Positions 17,399 through 26,105 of a stretch of DNA of 64,000 bases are shown piece by piece. The stretch is taken from the NCBI RefSeq assembly GCF_001651875.1, contig NZ_LNQB01000065.1, forward strand, positions 46,859 to 110,858, read 5' to 3'. The stretch's first letter is position 1. Each line of letters opens with the position of its first letter. The position numbers and the translations under genes were made by a program. This DNA is from Sinorhizobium saheli (GTDB lineage: Bacteria > Pseudomonadota > Alphaproteobacteria > Rhizobiales > Rhizobiaceae). The notes below the pieces were generated by a model. The model saw only the letters and a list, made by a program, of their open reading frames with translations, had not been told where the DNA came from and ran no database searches.

Positions 17399-18142
17399 TT
17401 ACCGCGCGATCTCCTGCGCCCTGAGGTTCTGGATCAGCCGTTCCTGCCCCACCCGGATCACATGTTCCATCGCCTCGCGCGCACCATCCTCGTTGCGGCG
17501 GCCGATCTCCTCTACGATACGGATATGGGCCATTGCGACGCGGTCGATCTCGGCTTCGTCGGCCGTGGGGCTGGTCAGGCGGAAGACGCCCACCAGCGCT
17601 GCCTCGATAAGGCTTCCGACCGTGCGCATGAACGGGTTGAGCGAGGCTTCGAGCAGGCGCAGATGGAATTCGAGGTCGGCTTTCGCCAGCGTCTGGGCGC
17701 TATGGCCGCCATCGCCCATGGCGACGGCGAGCCGCATCATCCGGGCGATGTCCGCATCCGTTGCCCGGCGGGCGGCGAGACTTGCGGCGTAGGGTTCGAG
17801 TGCGAGGCGCACCTCGCTCACCTGGTTGAGGAATTTCTCGTCGACGCCGGCATTGAAACGCCATGAGAGAACGTCGCTGTCGAAGAGATTCCAATTCGCG
17901 TGCGGCAGCACGCGTGTGCCGATCCTCGCGCGGGCGACGACGAGCCCCTTGGCCGCGAGCGTCTTCATCGCCTCGCGGAGCACCGTGCGCGAGACGTTGA
18001 AGCGCGCCGCAAGCTCGGCATCGCCCGGAAGCGTGTCGCCGACGGCGAACTCGCCGCTGACGACCGCCTGGCCGAGCTCATCGACGACGAGCTTGTGGCT
18101 CGTTCTCTTGCCCGGTCGATGGCCGAAGATTGCCGGCGGCAT
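17399..18142 (-). CDS. GntR-family transcriptional regulator, FadR subfamily
   Basis: The 247-residue protein has an N-terminal winged helix (residues 15-80) with LPGDAELAARFNVSRTVLRE and the wing GTRV. A C-terminal all-alpha FCD domain of about 150 residues carries metal/ligand-binding Asp and His residues (DLEFHLRLLEA; AHIRIVEEI). The gene is downstream of, and codirectional with, the YtfQRT/YjfF-like importer genes, separated by 18 bases from the last permease, so it is probably the last gene of that operon and its regulator. In the family the inducer is usually a sugar acid or similar small carboxylate. The operator was not located. Confidence 0.9.
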   Translation of the reverse strand: MPPAIFGHRPGKRTSHKLVVDELGQAVVSGEFAVGDTLPGDAELAARFNVSRTVLREAMKTLAAKGLVVARARIGTRVLPHANWNLFDSDVLSWRFNAGVDEKFLNQVSEVRLALEPYAASLAARRATDADIARMMRLAVAMGDGGHSAQTLAKADLEFHLRLLEASLNPFMRTVGSLIEAALVGVFRLTSPTADEAEIDRVAMAHIRIVEEIGRRNEDGAREAMEHVIRVGQERLIQNLRAQEIAR

Positions 18143-18160
18143 CTCGCAGAGCCCTCCGCG

Positions 18161-19129
18161 TCACGCTCGTTGCCGCTCGCGGCGCGACACCCGGATGATT
18201 CCCTTCTGCAGGAGGATGAAGGCAAAGAGCAGGAGGCCTATCAGGATCTTCGTCCACCAGCTCGAGAGCGATCCGTCGAAGGTGATGTAGGTCTGGATCA
18301 GCCCCTGGATGAGGATGCCGACGAACGTTCCCGCGACGAAGCCGGAGCCGCCGGTCAAGAGCGTGCCGCCGATGACCACGGCGGTGATCGCATCGAGCTC
18401 GACGCCGACCGCCGCGAGCGAATAGCCGGCCGAGGTATAGAGCGAGAAGACAATCCCGGAGAGCCCGGCAAGCAGACCCGACAGGGCGTAGATGCGGACC
18501 GTGGTGGCGGCGACCGGCACGCCCATGAGCTTCGCCGTCGCGGTGCCGCCGCCAAGGGCGTAGACATTGGTTCCGAAGCGGCTGCGATGGGCGATGAGGA
18601 TACCGAGGGCAAAGACGGCGAGCATCAGGCCGCCGATCAGCGTGATCCGGCCACCGCCCGGCAGCTTGTAATAAAGCCCCTTCAGGCTGGCGTAGAACGG
18701 ATGCTTGATCGGGATGGAATCGATCGACAATACGAAAGCCATGCCGCGCGCGAGGAACATGCCGGCAAGCGTGACGATGAAGGCAGGCATTTCCAGATAG
18801 TGGATGATCGCCCCCATCAGTGCCCCGAAGGCGGTCGTGATGGCGAGCACCAGCGCGAAGGCGACGAGCGGATGGATGCCGCCATGCTCCAGCACGACGG
18901 CAAGGAACACGCCGGTGAAGGCGATCACCGCGCCGACCGAGAGGTCGATGCCGCCCGACAGGATGACGAAGGTCATGCCGACGGCGGCAATCCCGAGGAA
19001 GGCGTTGTCCGTCAGCAGGTTTCCGATCACCCGGGTCGAAAGCATGTTCGGATACTGGGCGACGCAAAGCGCGTAGCTCAAGACGAAGATCAAGATCGTC
19101 GCCGCAAGCGGAAGATATTTCTGCTTCAT
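18161..19129 (-). CDS. yjfF: Sugar ABC transporter permease, YjfF-like
   Basis: This 322-residue RbsC/BPD-2 family permease has eight to ten hydrophobic helices. Conserved blocks include FVILSGGIDLSVGAVIAFTG and SLAAVGVELDAITAVVIGGT. The start at 19129 overlaps the stop of the upstream permease (ATGA), and the frame upstream of it is a shadow. In E. coli YjfF pairs with YtfT to import galactofuranose. Gene order here (binding protein, ATPase, YtfT-like, YjfF-like) is the same, which supports the assignment. Confidence 0.88.
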   Translation of the reverse strand: MKQKYLPLAATILIFVLSYALCVAQYPNMLSTRVIGNLLTDNAFLGIAAVGMTFVILSGGIDLSVGAVIAFTGVFLAVVLEHGGIHPLVAFALVLAITTAFGALMGAIIHYLEMPAFIVTLAGMFLARGMAFVLSIDSIPIKHPFYASLKGLYYKLPGGGRITLIGGLMLAVFALGILIAHRSRFGTNVYALGGGTATAKLMGVPVAATTVRIYALSGLLAGLSGIVFSLYTSAGYSLAAVGVELDAITAVVIGGTLLTGGSGFVAGTFVGILIQGLIQTYITFDGSLSSWWTKILIGLLLFAFILLQKGIIRVSRRERQRA

Positions 19130-20151
19130 TTCGCTTCTCGCTCGGTCGGTTTGGCGGTTGCCCGCGGCATCTTCAGGAAGGCGAAGGCCGTGTGGAAGCG
19201 CGGCGATTGGAGCACCAGGATGAAGACGATGATCGCCGCCTTGATGATGAGGTTGAACTCGGGCGGGAAGCCGGAAAGAAGAATGCCGGTATTGATCGCC
19301 TGGATGATAATCGCGCCGAGAACCGACGCGGCAATGCTGAAGCGGCCACCGAGCAGCGAGGTGCCGCCGACGACGACCGCCAGGATCGCGTCGAGTTCCA
19401 GCCACAGCCCGGCATTGTTGGCGTCGGCTCCCTTGATGTCGGCCGCCGCGATGACGCCGGCGATCGCGGCACAGAGGCCCGAAAGCACATAGGCGGCGAT
19501 CAGAAGCACGGGAGTCAGCACGCCCGACAAAGTGCTCGCCTGGCGGTTGACGCCGATCGCTTCGATAAGCATGCCGAGCGCCGTCTGGCGGACGAGGAGG
19601 GCGACGATGATACCGAAGGCGAGCCAGATCACGACCGGCATCGGCAGACCGGCGAAGGAGCCGCTGCCGATGAAGCTGAGGCCGGGATCGTTGAAGGTCA
19701 GGATCGCGCCCTCGGTGATGAGCTGGGCGATGCCGCGCCCGGCGACCATCAGCACGAGCGTCGCGATGATCGGCTGGATATCGAGGACCGCGACCAGCAG
19801 CCCGTTCCAGATGCCGCACAGGATGCCGACGGCAATCGTCACGAGCAGCGTCTCGGCGAGCGAATGGCCGGAGGTGATGAGCGAGGCGGCGGTCGCGCCG
19901 CAGATGGCCATGACGGCACCGACGGAAAGGTCGATGCCCTTGGTGGCGATGACGACCGTCATGCCGATCGCCAGCAGCACGACGGGCGCGCCGCGATTGA
20001 GGATGTCGATGAGGCTGCCATAGAGGCGGCCGTTCTGGATCTCCAGGCTGAGGAAACCGGGAAAGACGATTGAAACCGCTGCAAGAATCATCGTCAGAGC
20101 GATGAGCTGCGGCAAGAGCCTGGCAAGATAGGTCCTGACGGTCGATGTCAC
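19126..20151 (-). CDS. ytfT: Sugar ABC transporter permease, YtfT-like
   Basis: The product is a 341-residue inner-membrane permease of the RbsC type. It contains VVIATKGIDLSVGAVMAICG and LWLELDAILAVVVGGTSLLG, the conserved blocks of the family. Both ends overlap neighbours by four bases. It forms a heterodimeric channel with the YjfF-like protein, inferred from the E. coli system. Substrate: galactofuranose, arabinose or a similar furanose; not resolved. Confidence 0.88.
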   Translation of the reverse strand: MTSTVRTYLARLLPQLIALTMILAAVSIVFPGFLSLEIQNGRLYGSLIDILNRGAPVVLLAIGMTVVIATKGIDLSVGAVMAICGATAASLITSGHSLAETLLVTIAVGILCGIWNGLLVAVLDIQPIIATLVLMVAGRGIAQLITEGAILTFNDPGLSFIGSGSFAGLPMPVVIWLAFGIIVALLVRQTALGMLIEAIGVNRQASTLSGVLTPVLLIAAYVLSGLCAAIAGVIAAADIKGADANNAGLWLELDAILAVVVGGTSLLGGRFSIAASVLGAIIIQAINTGILLSGFPPEFNLIIKAAIIVFILVLQSPRFHTAFAFLKMPRATAKPTEREAK

Positions 20152-21665
20152 GCTGCGCCTCGTTCATTGGCCGCGGCGATCGCTTCGACGATCTGGCCCG
20201 CGGAAATTCGTTGTCCGTCGAGTTCGGCGACATGGGCGCGGTCGCGAAGGACGATGACGCGCGTGCTGTAAGCGACCAGTTCCTCGATCTCCGACGAGAT
20301 GACGATCAGCGACATGCCCTTCTCGCGCAGGCTCTCGATCAGTCGCACGATCTCCGCATGGGCGCCGACGTCGATGCCGCGCGTCGGCTCGTCGAGGATC
20401 AGGAGTTCCGGCTCGGTTGCGAGCCAGCGGGCGAGGATGGCCTTCTGCTGGTTGCCGCCGGAAAGCAGCTTGATCGGCTTCTCGCGGTCGGCGGTGCGGA
20501 TGTCGAGCGCGCGGATGTAGTGGTCCGCCAGCCGGTTCTGTTCCGCACGCGAGATCGGCCGCGTCCAGCCGCGCCGCGCCTGCAGCGCCAGCACGATGTT
20601 CTCGCGCACCGAGAGGTCGCCGACGATGCCGTCAGTCTTGCGGTCCTCCGGGCAGAAACCGAATTTCTCGCGAATGGCGGCGCGGGGCGAAGCGAGATCG
20701 ACCTTGCGGCCGTCGATCTCGGCCGTGCCGCTGTCGGCGCGATGGGCGCCAAAAAGGATTTCGGCGGTTTCCGTGCGTCCGGAGCCGAGCAGTCCGGCCA
20801 TGCCGACGACCTCGCCGGCGCGGACATCGAGGTCGAAGGGCTTGATGCGGCCGCGGCGGCCATAGTTCCTGAACGTGTAGCGCGGCCGGCCTTGGACCGG
20901 TTCGGCGTGCGCTGACTGGATCTCGGCCGCCAGTTCCCGGCCGATCATCATCGCGATCAGGTCGCGCCGGTCGAGCTCGGCGGTATCGCGGGTCCCGACG
21001 ATCTGACCGTTTCTCAGCACCGTGATGCGGTCGGAAATCTCGTAGACCTGTTCGAGGAAATGGGTGATGAAGATGATGCCGAGCCCGCGCGCCTTGAGAC
21101 GCCGGACGATGCGGAAGAGCATCGCGACCTCGTGCGCATCGAGGCTCGCCGTCGGCTCGTCGAGGATCAGCACCTTGCCGGAAAGATCGACGGCGCGGGC
21201 GATCGCCACGACCTGCTGGATCGCCACCGAATAGCTGGCGAGATCGCGCGTGACATCGAGATCCAGCTCGTATTCCGCAAGCAGCTCGCGCGCCCTGCGG
21301 TTCATGGCGCGGATATCGACCATGCCGAAACGACGCGGCTGGCGTCCGAGGAAGAGGTTTTCGGCGACCGTCAGGTTCGGCAGCAGGTTGACCTCTTGGT
21401 AGACCGTGCCGATCCCCAGCCGCTGGGCGTCGAAGGTATCGCGCGGGTCCACCTCGGTGCCGTCGAGCAGGATGCTGCCGCCGTCGCGCCGGTAGGCGCC
21501 GGTCAGGCATTTGATGAGCGTCGACTTGCCGGCGCCGTTTTCTCCGAGGAGCGCGTGCACCTCGCCGCGCCGCAGGTGGAAATCGACCTTGTCGAGGGCC
21601 TTCGTACCGGGAAAGCCTTTTTCGATCCGGGTCGCAGATAGGATGTTTTCGCTGCTGGTCTGCAT
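20148..21665 (-). CDS. ytfR: Sugar ABC transporter ATP-binding protein, YtfR-like (tandem ABC domains)
   Basis: This 505-residue protein has two fused ABC domains, as in RbsA/AraG. The first has Walker A GENGAGKST at 41-49, VLILDEPTASLD and THFLEQVYEI. The second half has GLLGSGRTETAE in place of a normal Walker A, then LSGGNQQKAILARWL and LLILDEPTRGIDVGAH. The start ATG at 21665 follows AGAGGCGG; the longer upstream frame lacks a ribosome site and runs through Arg-rich noise. It sits 200 bases downstream of the binding-protein gene and overlaps the ytfT-like start, so it belongs to one operon. Confidence 0.92.
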   Translation of the reverse strand: MQTSSENILSATRIEKGFPGTKALDKVDFHLRRGEVHALLGENGAGKSTLIKCLTGAYRRDGGSILLDGTEVDPRDTFDAQRLGIGTVYQEVNLLPNLTVAENLFLGRQPRRFGMVDIRAMNRRARELLAEYELDLDVTRDLASYSVAIQQVVAIARAVDLSGKVLILDEPTASLDAHEVAMLFRIVRRLKARGLGIIFITHFLEQVYEISDRITVLRNGQIVGTRDTAELDRRDLIAMMIGRELAAEIQSAHAEPVQGRPRYTFRNYGRRGRIKPFDLDVRAGEVVGMAGLLGSGRTETAEILFGAHRADSGTAEIDGRKVDLASPRAAIREKFGFCPEDRKTDGIVGDLSVRENIVLALQARRGWTRPISRAEQNRLADHYIRALDIRTADREKPIKLLSGGNQQKAILARWLATEPELLILDEPTRGIDVGAHAEIVRLIESLREKGMSLIVISSEIEELVAYSTRVIVLRDRAHVAELDGQRISAGQIVEAIAAANERGAA

Positions 21666-21865
21666 GGATACCGCCTCTGGAGTGTGACCCGCTCCCTGAC
21701 CCGCGCCGCACCCGGCCGCAGTCCTGCGGCGCGCTTCAGGGTTCTCGTTTTCATGCGTGTCGCTGGCCCAAAGCCGCTGCCGCGCTTCTGGGCGACATGC
21801 ATCAGGAGACGGGCGCCCGGGGGCAGGGGACGGCCCGCGACGCAAGTCGCGAGCCGCAGGGGAGA

Positions 21866-22828
21866 TCAGTAGCCGAGGCCCTTCTTTTCCTCATAGACCT
21901 TCATCGGATCGTCGGCCTGGGTATAGAGCTTCGATTCCGTCTGGATCCACTTCGGCGGCTCCTTGCCGTCCTTCAGATAGGCGGCAAGCGCATCGAAGGC
22001 GGGGCCGGCCATGTTCGGCGTGAGCTCGACGGTCGCATTCGCTTCGCCGGCGGCCATGGCCTGGAAGATATCCGGAACTGCGTCGATCGAGACGACGAGG
22101 ATGTCCTTGCCCGGCTTCAGGCCGGCTTCCTTGATCGCCTGGATCGCGCCGACGGCCATGTCGTCGTTGTGGGCATAGAGGGCGCAGATGTTCTTGCCGC
22201 CGTCCTCGGCCTTTAGGAAGCTTTCCATGACTTCCTTGCCCTTCGTGCGGGTGAAGTCGCCGGTCTGGCTGCGGACGATCTTCAGGTTGTCGTGGCCGGA
22301 GAGCGCCTGCTCGAAGCCCTTCTTGCGGTCGATCGCGGGCGAGGAGCCGGTCGTGCCCTGGAGTTCGACGACGTTGCAGGGCTTGCCGGCAACCGTGTCG
22401 ACGAGCCACTTGCCGGCGACGCTGCCTTCGTGGACGAGGTCGGAGGTGACCGCCGTCATGTAGAGGTCCTTGTTGGCGTCGACCGTGCGGTCGAGCAGGA
22501 TGACCGGGATTTCCGCATCCTTGGCCTCTTGCAGCACCTCGTCCCAACCGGTTGCGACGACCGGCGCGAGCAGAATGGCGTTCACGCCCTGGGCGATGAA
22601 GGAGCGGATCGCCTTGATCTGGTTTTCCTGCTTCTGCTGGGCATCGGCGAATTTCAGGTCGATGCCGCGCTGTTCGGCTTGCTGCTTCGTCAGCGTCGTT
22701 TCGGCCGCGCGCCAGCCGGACTCCGAGCCGATCTGAGAAAAGCCGACGACGAGATCGGCCGCCGATGCGGTGCCGAAGGTGCAGGCAGCAAGGATCGTTG
22801 CACTCGCAAGTGCTTTCACGAATTTCAT
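21866..22828 (-). CDS. ytfQ: Sugar ABC transporter substrate-binding protein, YtfQ-like
   Basis: This periplasmic protein of 320 residues has a Sec signal ending FGTASAAD. Its blocks VGFSQIGSESGWRAAET, GVNAILLAPVVATGWDEVL, PVILLDRTVDANKDLY and HNDDMAVGAIQAIKEAG closely follow the YtfQ pattern of the Peripla_BP_4 family. YtfQ binds galactofuranose, and relatives bind arabinose. It is the first gene of the minus-strand operon (22828 to 17399). A TATAAT -10 box is seen on the minus strand at 22881-22886 in a short AT-rich leader. Confidence 0.92.
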   Translation of the reverse strand: MKFVKALASATILAACTFGTASAADLVVGFSQIGSESGWRAAETTLTKQQAEQRGIDLKFADAQQKQENQIKAIRSFIAQGVNAILLAPVVATGWDEVLQEAKDAEIPVILLDRTVDANKDLYMTAVTSDLVHEGSVAGKWLVDTVAGKPCNVVELQGTTGSSPAIDRKKGFEQALSGHDNLKIVRSQTGDFTRTKGKEVMESFLKAEDGGKNICALYAHNDDMAVGAIQAIKEAGLKPGKDILVVSIDAVPDIFQAMAAGEANATVELTPNMAGPAFDALAAYLKDGKEPPKWIQTESKLYTQADDPMKVYEEKKGLGY

Positions 22829-22869
22829 GAGTTCCTCCCAAAGAAAGCTGCTCTCCGTGCAGCTGAGGG

Positions 22870-22920
22870 AAAAAAATCATATTATATTACTTTTGTAAAC
22901 TCCTATTTGAAATCAAACTC
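22870..22920 (-). promoter_or_regulatory. AT-rich promoter of the ytfQ-like operon
   Basis: The minus strand has TATAAT at 22881-22886, embedded in a 50-base AT-rich stretch that contrasts with the GC-rich surroundings. The binding-protein ATG lies 52 bases downstream. No good -35 hexamer was found, which suggests an activator or a non-canonical element. Confidence 0.5.
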
Positions 22921-23024
22921 GGTCATCCACCGCATTCGCCGACGCGGCGTGAAAACAGCGCGGCCATTATAGGAGGTCGTACCGGTTCAAAGCTTACATC
23001 GGCCTGGTGCGGCGTTGCGGATCG

Positions 23025-23237
23025 TCACGCGCGATTGATGGTCGGCAGGAAGAGCTGAACTTCGCGCTGCCGTTCCGGCGTCAGCGTTTCAACATACGCC
23101 CTCCAGAACGCCTCGGCCTCGGCCGGTTCCGGCTCCCAGTTCCTGATGGAGGTGTGGTTATCGTCGATGACCACGCGACGGTGGCCGCCAAGACGCAGAT
23201 ATTCATCTGCCAGTTTACGCGCGTAGGTCTGTTCCAT
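23025..23237 (-). CDS. Small conserved-looking hypothetical protein
   Basis: The 70-residue product is hydrophilic, with RKLADEYLRLGGHRRVVIDD, then Trp/Glu/Pro-rich NWEPEPAEAEAFW and a C-terminal LFLPTINRA. It has no signal or membrane segment. A GGAG ribosome site at the right spacing precedes the ATG at 23237, and codon use matches neighbours. It stands alone between the ytfQ-like gene and the divergently oriented GntR gene. No function is suggested. Confidence 0.55.
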   Translation of the reverse strand: MEQTYARKLADEYLRLGGHRRVVIDDNHTSIRNWEPEPAEAEAFWRAYVETLTPERQREVQLFLPTINRA

Positions 23238-23477
23238 GGCTCTGCTCCAGGACCATTCCCGGAGGCCCAGGCGTGAAGGTTCTCAGAAACGCTCCGGGCT
23301 GTTCGGCGCTCCGGGATGTGTCATCCGGAAACTTATACGCTTTTTGGCGCGCAGACGCGAGATGTCGCCCGACTGGGCGACAGGCGCCCGAGCCGATTCG
23401 CGGCCGGTTGCGGCCAATCAGGGCCTCCGACCCGCTCGGTATCGATCCGGAGATTGAAGATTTCAGGCATACGAGTA

Positions 23478-23493
23478 TTATGGCACACCGTAA
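23478..23493 (+). promoter_or_regulatory. Operator half-perfect palindrome upstream of the GntR gene (site 1)
   Basis: TTATGGCACACCGTAA differs by two bases from the perfect palindrome at 24610-24625. It lies 53 bases upstream of the GntR start at 23546, in a position to autoregulate. The rest of 23238-23545 shows nothing recognisable. Confidence 0.7.
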
Positions 23494-23545
23494 TATGAGT
23501 GCGGAGCCTTGCATTTGCTGCGAACCGTTATCGAGGTGAGATGAT

Positions 23546-24241
23546 ATGAACGCTGATTTGCGGGAGACTGCCATACGCGTTGAGCGTCCAGCCAAGACGC
23601 TGAGGGAACTCGCGCTCGAGAAGGTTCGAGATGCCATTGTAGACGGCTATTTCAAACCAGGCGAACGCCTGGTGGAACGTGATCTCTGCGCGCAATTGGG
23701 AGTGAGCCGGACGATCGTCCGCGAAGTGCTGCGGCATCTCGAATCCGAGGGGCTCGTCGCGAGCCTGCCGAACAAGGGGCCGATCGTCGCGCGATTGGAC
23801 CTGGAGGAGGCAAAGCAGATCTATGAAATCCGCGGTGCGCTCGAAGGAATGGCTGCACGGCTGTGTGCGGAGCGACGCGATCCGGCCATCGTCGCAGCGC
23901 TCGATAAGTCGCTGAGGGGTATACGCGAATGTTATGCCGCGAGGGACATGCCGGGCGTCCTCAACCAGACCTCCGCCTTCTATCAGACATTGTTCACCAG
24001 CGTCGGCCGCCACGTCGCCTGGGGCGTCGTCAACCTTCTGACCGTCCGGATCAACCACCTGCGCTCCATGACCATCAAGACGAAGAATCGCGACGTCGAA
24101 GGACCGGCCCAGATGGAATTGATCGTCGAGGCAATCAGAAAAGGTGATGGCGAAGCGGCGTGCAGGGCCGCCCTTGACCATGTCGCCCGCGCCGCCGCCA
24201 TCGCCGAGACGCTTCTCGCCGCCCAGCAGGCGGGAGGATGA
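23546..24241 (+). CDS. GntR-family transcriptional regulator, FCD domain
   Basis: The 231-residue protein has a winged helix at residues 18-85 (LREVRDAI-like start, ERDLCAQLGVSRTIVREVLR recognition region, SEGLVASLPNKG wing). It also has an all-helical FCD ligand domain, including EIRGALEGMAARLCAERR. It precedes the ten-gene cluster at 24655-33781 in the same direction, 413 bases away. Matching palindromes precede both this gene and the cluster, so I infer that it represses itself and the cluster until a pathway metabolite binds. Confidence 0.9.
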   Translation: MNADLRETAIRVERPAKTLRELALEKVRDAIVDGYFKPGERLVERDLCAQLGVSRTIVREVLRHLESEGLVASLPNKGPIVARLDLEEAKQIYEIRGALEGMAARLCAERRDPAIVAALDKSLRGIRECYAARDMPGVLNQTSAFYQTLFTSVGRHVAWGVVNLLTVRINHLRSMTIKTKNRDVEGPAQMELIVEAIRKGDGEAACRAALDHVARAAAIAETLLAAQQAGG

Positions 24242-24595
24242 GATCGTTGGAGTATCCTGCCATGCCCACCTCGGCGGTCGTGGTACGGCGATGCTTCCTG
24301 TGCTTGTCACGGGAATCCCGACAACCCAAGCTCTTGGACTGAAACCTCTTCCGCACAGCGGACCCGCCCATGCCGTGTGACGCCGTCGTGAGCGAACCGA
24401 CGCGCGTTCACGGCTGAACGCCTGGCGGCGGCCGTCGGCGACCGACGCGGTTTAAGACCCAACCCAGCTAATCACCGCCTGAGTTAATGCACGGCCAGCG
24501 GAGCCATCCTCGCGGCCCGCGCCGCCCATCCGGCAATTTTTGTCCAATGGAAACACACGCTTGTCGACGCCCCGGCCGGGCTCGACCGGGGAGCC

Positions 24596-24625
24596 TTGAC
24601 ACTCTGATATTATGGCATACCATAA
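24596..24625 (+). promoter_or_regulatory. Promoter and GntR operator of the oxidative catabolic cluster (site 2)
   Basis: TTGACA at 24596-24601 is a consensus -35. The perfect palindrome TTATGGCATACCATAA (24610-24625) overlaps the expected -10 about 17 bases later. The arrangement implies steric repression. Apart from this, 24242-24595 holds no gene or structure that I recognise. Confidence 0.75.
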
Positions 24626-24654
24626 GACCTAATAGATCGCAGGAAGGATGCTCC

Positions 24655-25257
24655 ATGCCCATTCAGATCCGCAAAACGCTGCTCCAGATCGAAACGACCA
24701 TGATCGAGGGAGGCAAAGCCGCTCCGCAGCCGTTGAAGCTGTTTGCGGCGCTCGCGGTTGTGAAAAATCCGTGGGCGGGGCGAGGCTTCGTCGAAGACCT
24801 CAAGCCGGAGATCCATGCGGCGGCTCCGGTGCTCGGGGAGCTCCTGACGAGAATGATCATCGATGCCGTCGGTTCCGGCGAGGCGGTCGAGGCCTATGGC
24901 AAGGCCGCCGTCGTCGGGCTTGACGGCGAGATCGAGCATGCCTCGGCACTCATCCACACGCTGCGCTTCGGCAATCACTATCGCCAGGCGGTCGGCGCCA
25001 AGTCGTATCTTGCCTTCTGCAATACGCGCGGCCCCGCCAACGCCCCGGTGATGATCCCGCTGATGGACAAGAACGACGAGGGCCGCCGTTCGCACTACCT
25101 GACGATCCAGACCGCGATCCCCGACGCGCCGGCGGCAGACGAAATCGTCGTCGCCCTCGGCGCCTCGATCGGCGGGCGTCCACACCATCGCATCGGCGAT
25201 CGCTACCAGGATCTGAGGGACCTCGGCCAGGACGTCGCCAATCCGGCCGGCGTCTGA
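24655..25257 (+). CDS. DUF1185 'amino acid synthesis' family protein
   Basis: The 200-residue product matches the AA_synth/DUF1185 family: RKTLLQIETTMIEGG near the N-terminus, AALAVVKNPWAGRGFVEDL, and late ALGASIGGRPHHRIGDRYQDL. The biochemical role of the family is unknown in spite of its name. The ATG at 24655 follows AGGAAGGA; the longer frame upstream runs through the promoter and is not coding. It is the first gene of the cluster, and in several alphaproteobacteria the family sits with flavin monooxygenases (recalled, not checked). Confidence 0.85.
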   Translation: MPIQIRKTLLQIETTMIEGGKAAPQPLKLFAALAVVKNPWAGRGFVEDLKPEIHAAAPVLGELLTRMIIDAVGSGEAVEAYGKAAVVGLDGEIEHASALIHTLRFGNHYRQAVGAKSYLAFCNTRGPANAPVMIPLMDKNDEGRRSHYLTIQTAIPDAPAADEIVVALGASIGGRPHHRIGDRYQDLRDLGQDVANPAGV

Positions 25258-25271
25258 GCGTGGAGACTGCG

Positions 25272-26105
25272 ATGCAGCCGGCCACATCGAGCGCTGCCGG
25301 GGGAAGTGGCACGTCGTTCCCGCGCAGGACAACGGCGCGGGGCGCCGCCTATTTCGAAGCAGGCGAAGGCGAGACCTTGGTCCTCGTTCATGGCGTCGGC
25401 ATGCGTCTCGAGGCCTGGGCGCCGCAGATCGAGGCCTTTGCGAAAAGCCACCGCGTCGTCGCGGTGGACATGCCCGGGCATGGCGCGAGCGAAAAGCTCC
25501 CCGCGGGCAGCACGGTGCGGGATTTCGTCGCCTGGTTCCACCGCTTTCTCGACGACATGGGCATCGCGCGTGCGAATGTCGCGGGGCACTCGATGGGCGC
25601 CCTGATTTCCGGCGGAGCGGCCGCGACCTTTGCCGATCGGGTCTTGCGCGTCGCCTATCTCAACGGCGTCTATCGCCGCGATCCGGCGGCGAAGGCAGCC
25701 GTTCAGGCGCGCGCAGCGGCAATCCGCACGAGCGGCGTCGACAAGGAGGGCCCCTTGCTCAGGTGGTTCGGCGACGATCCGCAGAGCCAGCGGGCACGCG
25801 AACTCACCCGCGCATGGCTGGAGGCGGTCGATCCGGAAGGTTATGCCGTCGCCTATACGGCCTTTGCCGGCGGCGACGAGACCTATGCCGATTGCTGGCC
25901 CTCCGTCACGTGCCCGGCTCTTTTTCTCACGGGCTCGGGCGACCCGAACTCGACGCCGGAAATGGCCGAGCGGATGGCGTCCCTTGCGCCGAACGGCTGG
26001 GCCCGGATCGTCGATGGCCACAGGCACATGGTCAATCTGACGGCGCCGGAAACCGTCAATGCGCTGATGGCGGAATGGCTGACATGCAGGGAGGAACCGG
26101 TATGA
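25272..26105 (+). CDS. Alpha/beta-fold hydrolase
   Basis: This 277-residue protein has the alpha/beta hydrolase order LVLVHGVG oxyanion loop, nucleophile Ser107 in VAGHSMGA, an acid in the CPALFLTGSGDPNSTPE region and a late His in DGHRHMVNL. Such enzymes cleave esters, amides or C-C bonds. GGAG precedes the ATG at 25272 with 6-base spacing; a GTG at 25260 lies before that site. The stop overlaps the next gene by 4 bases. It may open or deacylate the product of the monooxygenase below. Confidence 0.87.
   Translation: MQPATSSAAGGSGTSFPRRTTARGAAYFEAGEGETLVLVHGVGMRLEAWAPQIEAFAKSHRVVAVDMPGHGASEKLPAGSTVRDFVAWFHRFLDDMGIARANVAGHSMGALISGGAAATFADRVLRVAYLNGVYRRDPAAKAAVQARAAAIRTSGVDKEGPLLRWFGDDPQSQRARELTRAWLEAVDPEGYAVAYTAFAGGDETYADCWPSVTCPALFLTGSGDPNSTPEMAERMASLAPNGWARIVDGHRHMVNLTAPETVNALMAEWLTCREEPV

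Noticed and set aside
17900..19492. Long plus-strand open frame over the GntR and permease genes
   Set aside because: Shadow of three well-supported minus-strand genes; charged repetitive composition.
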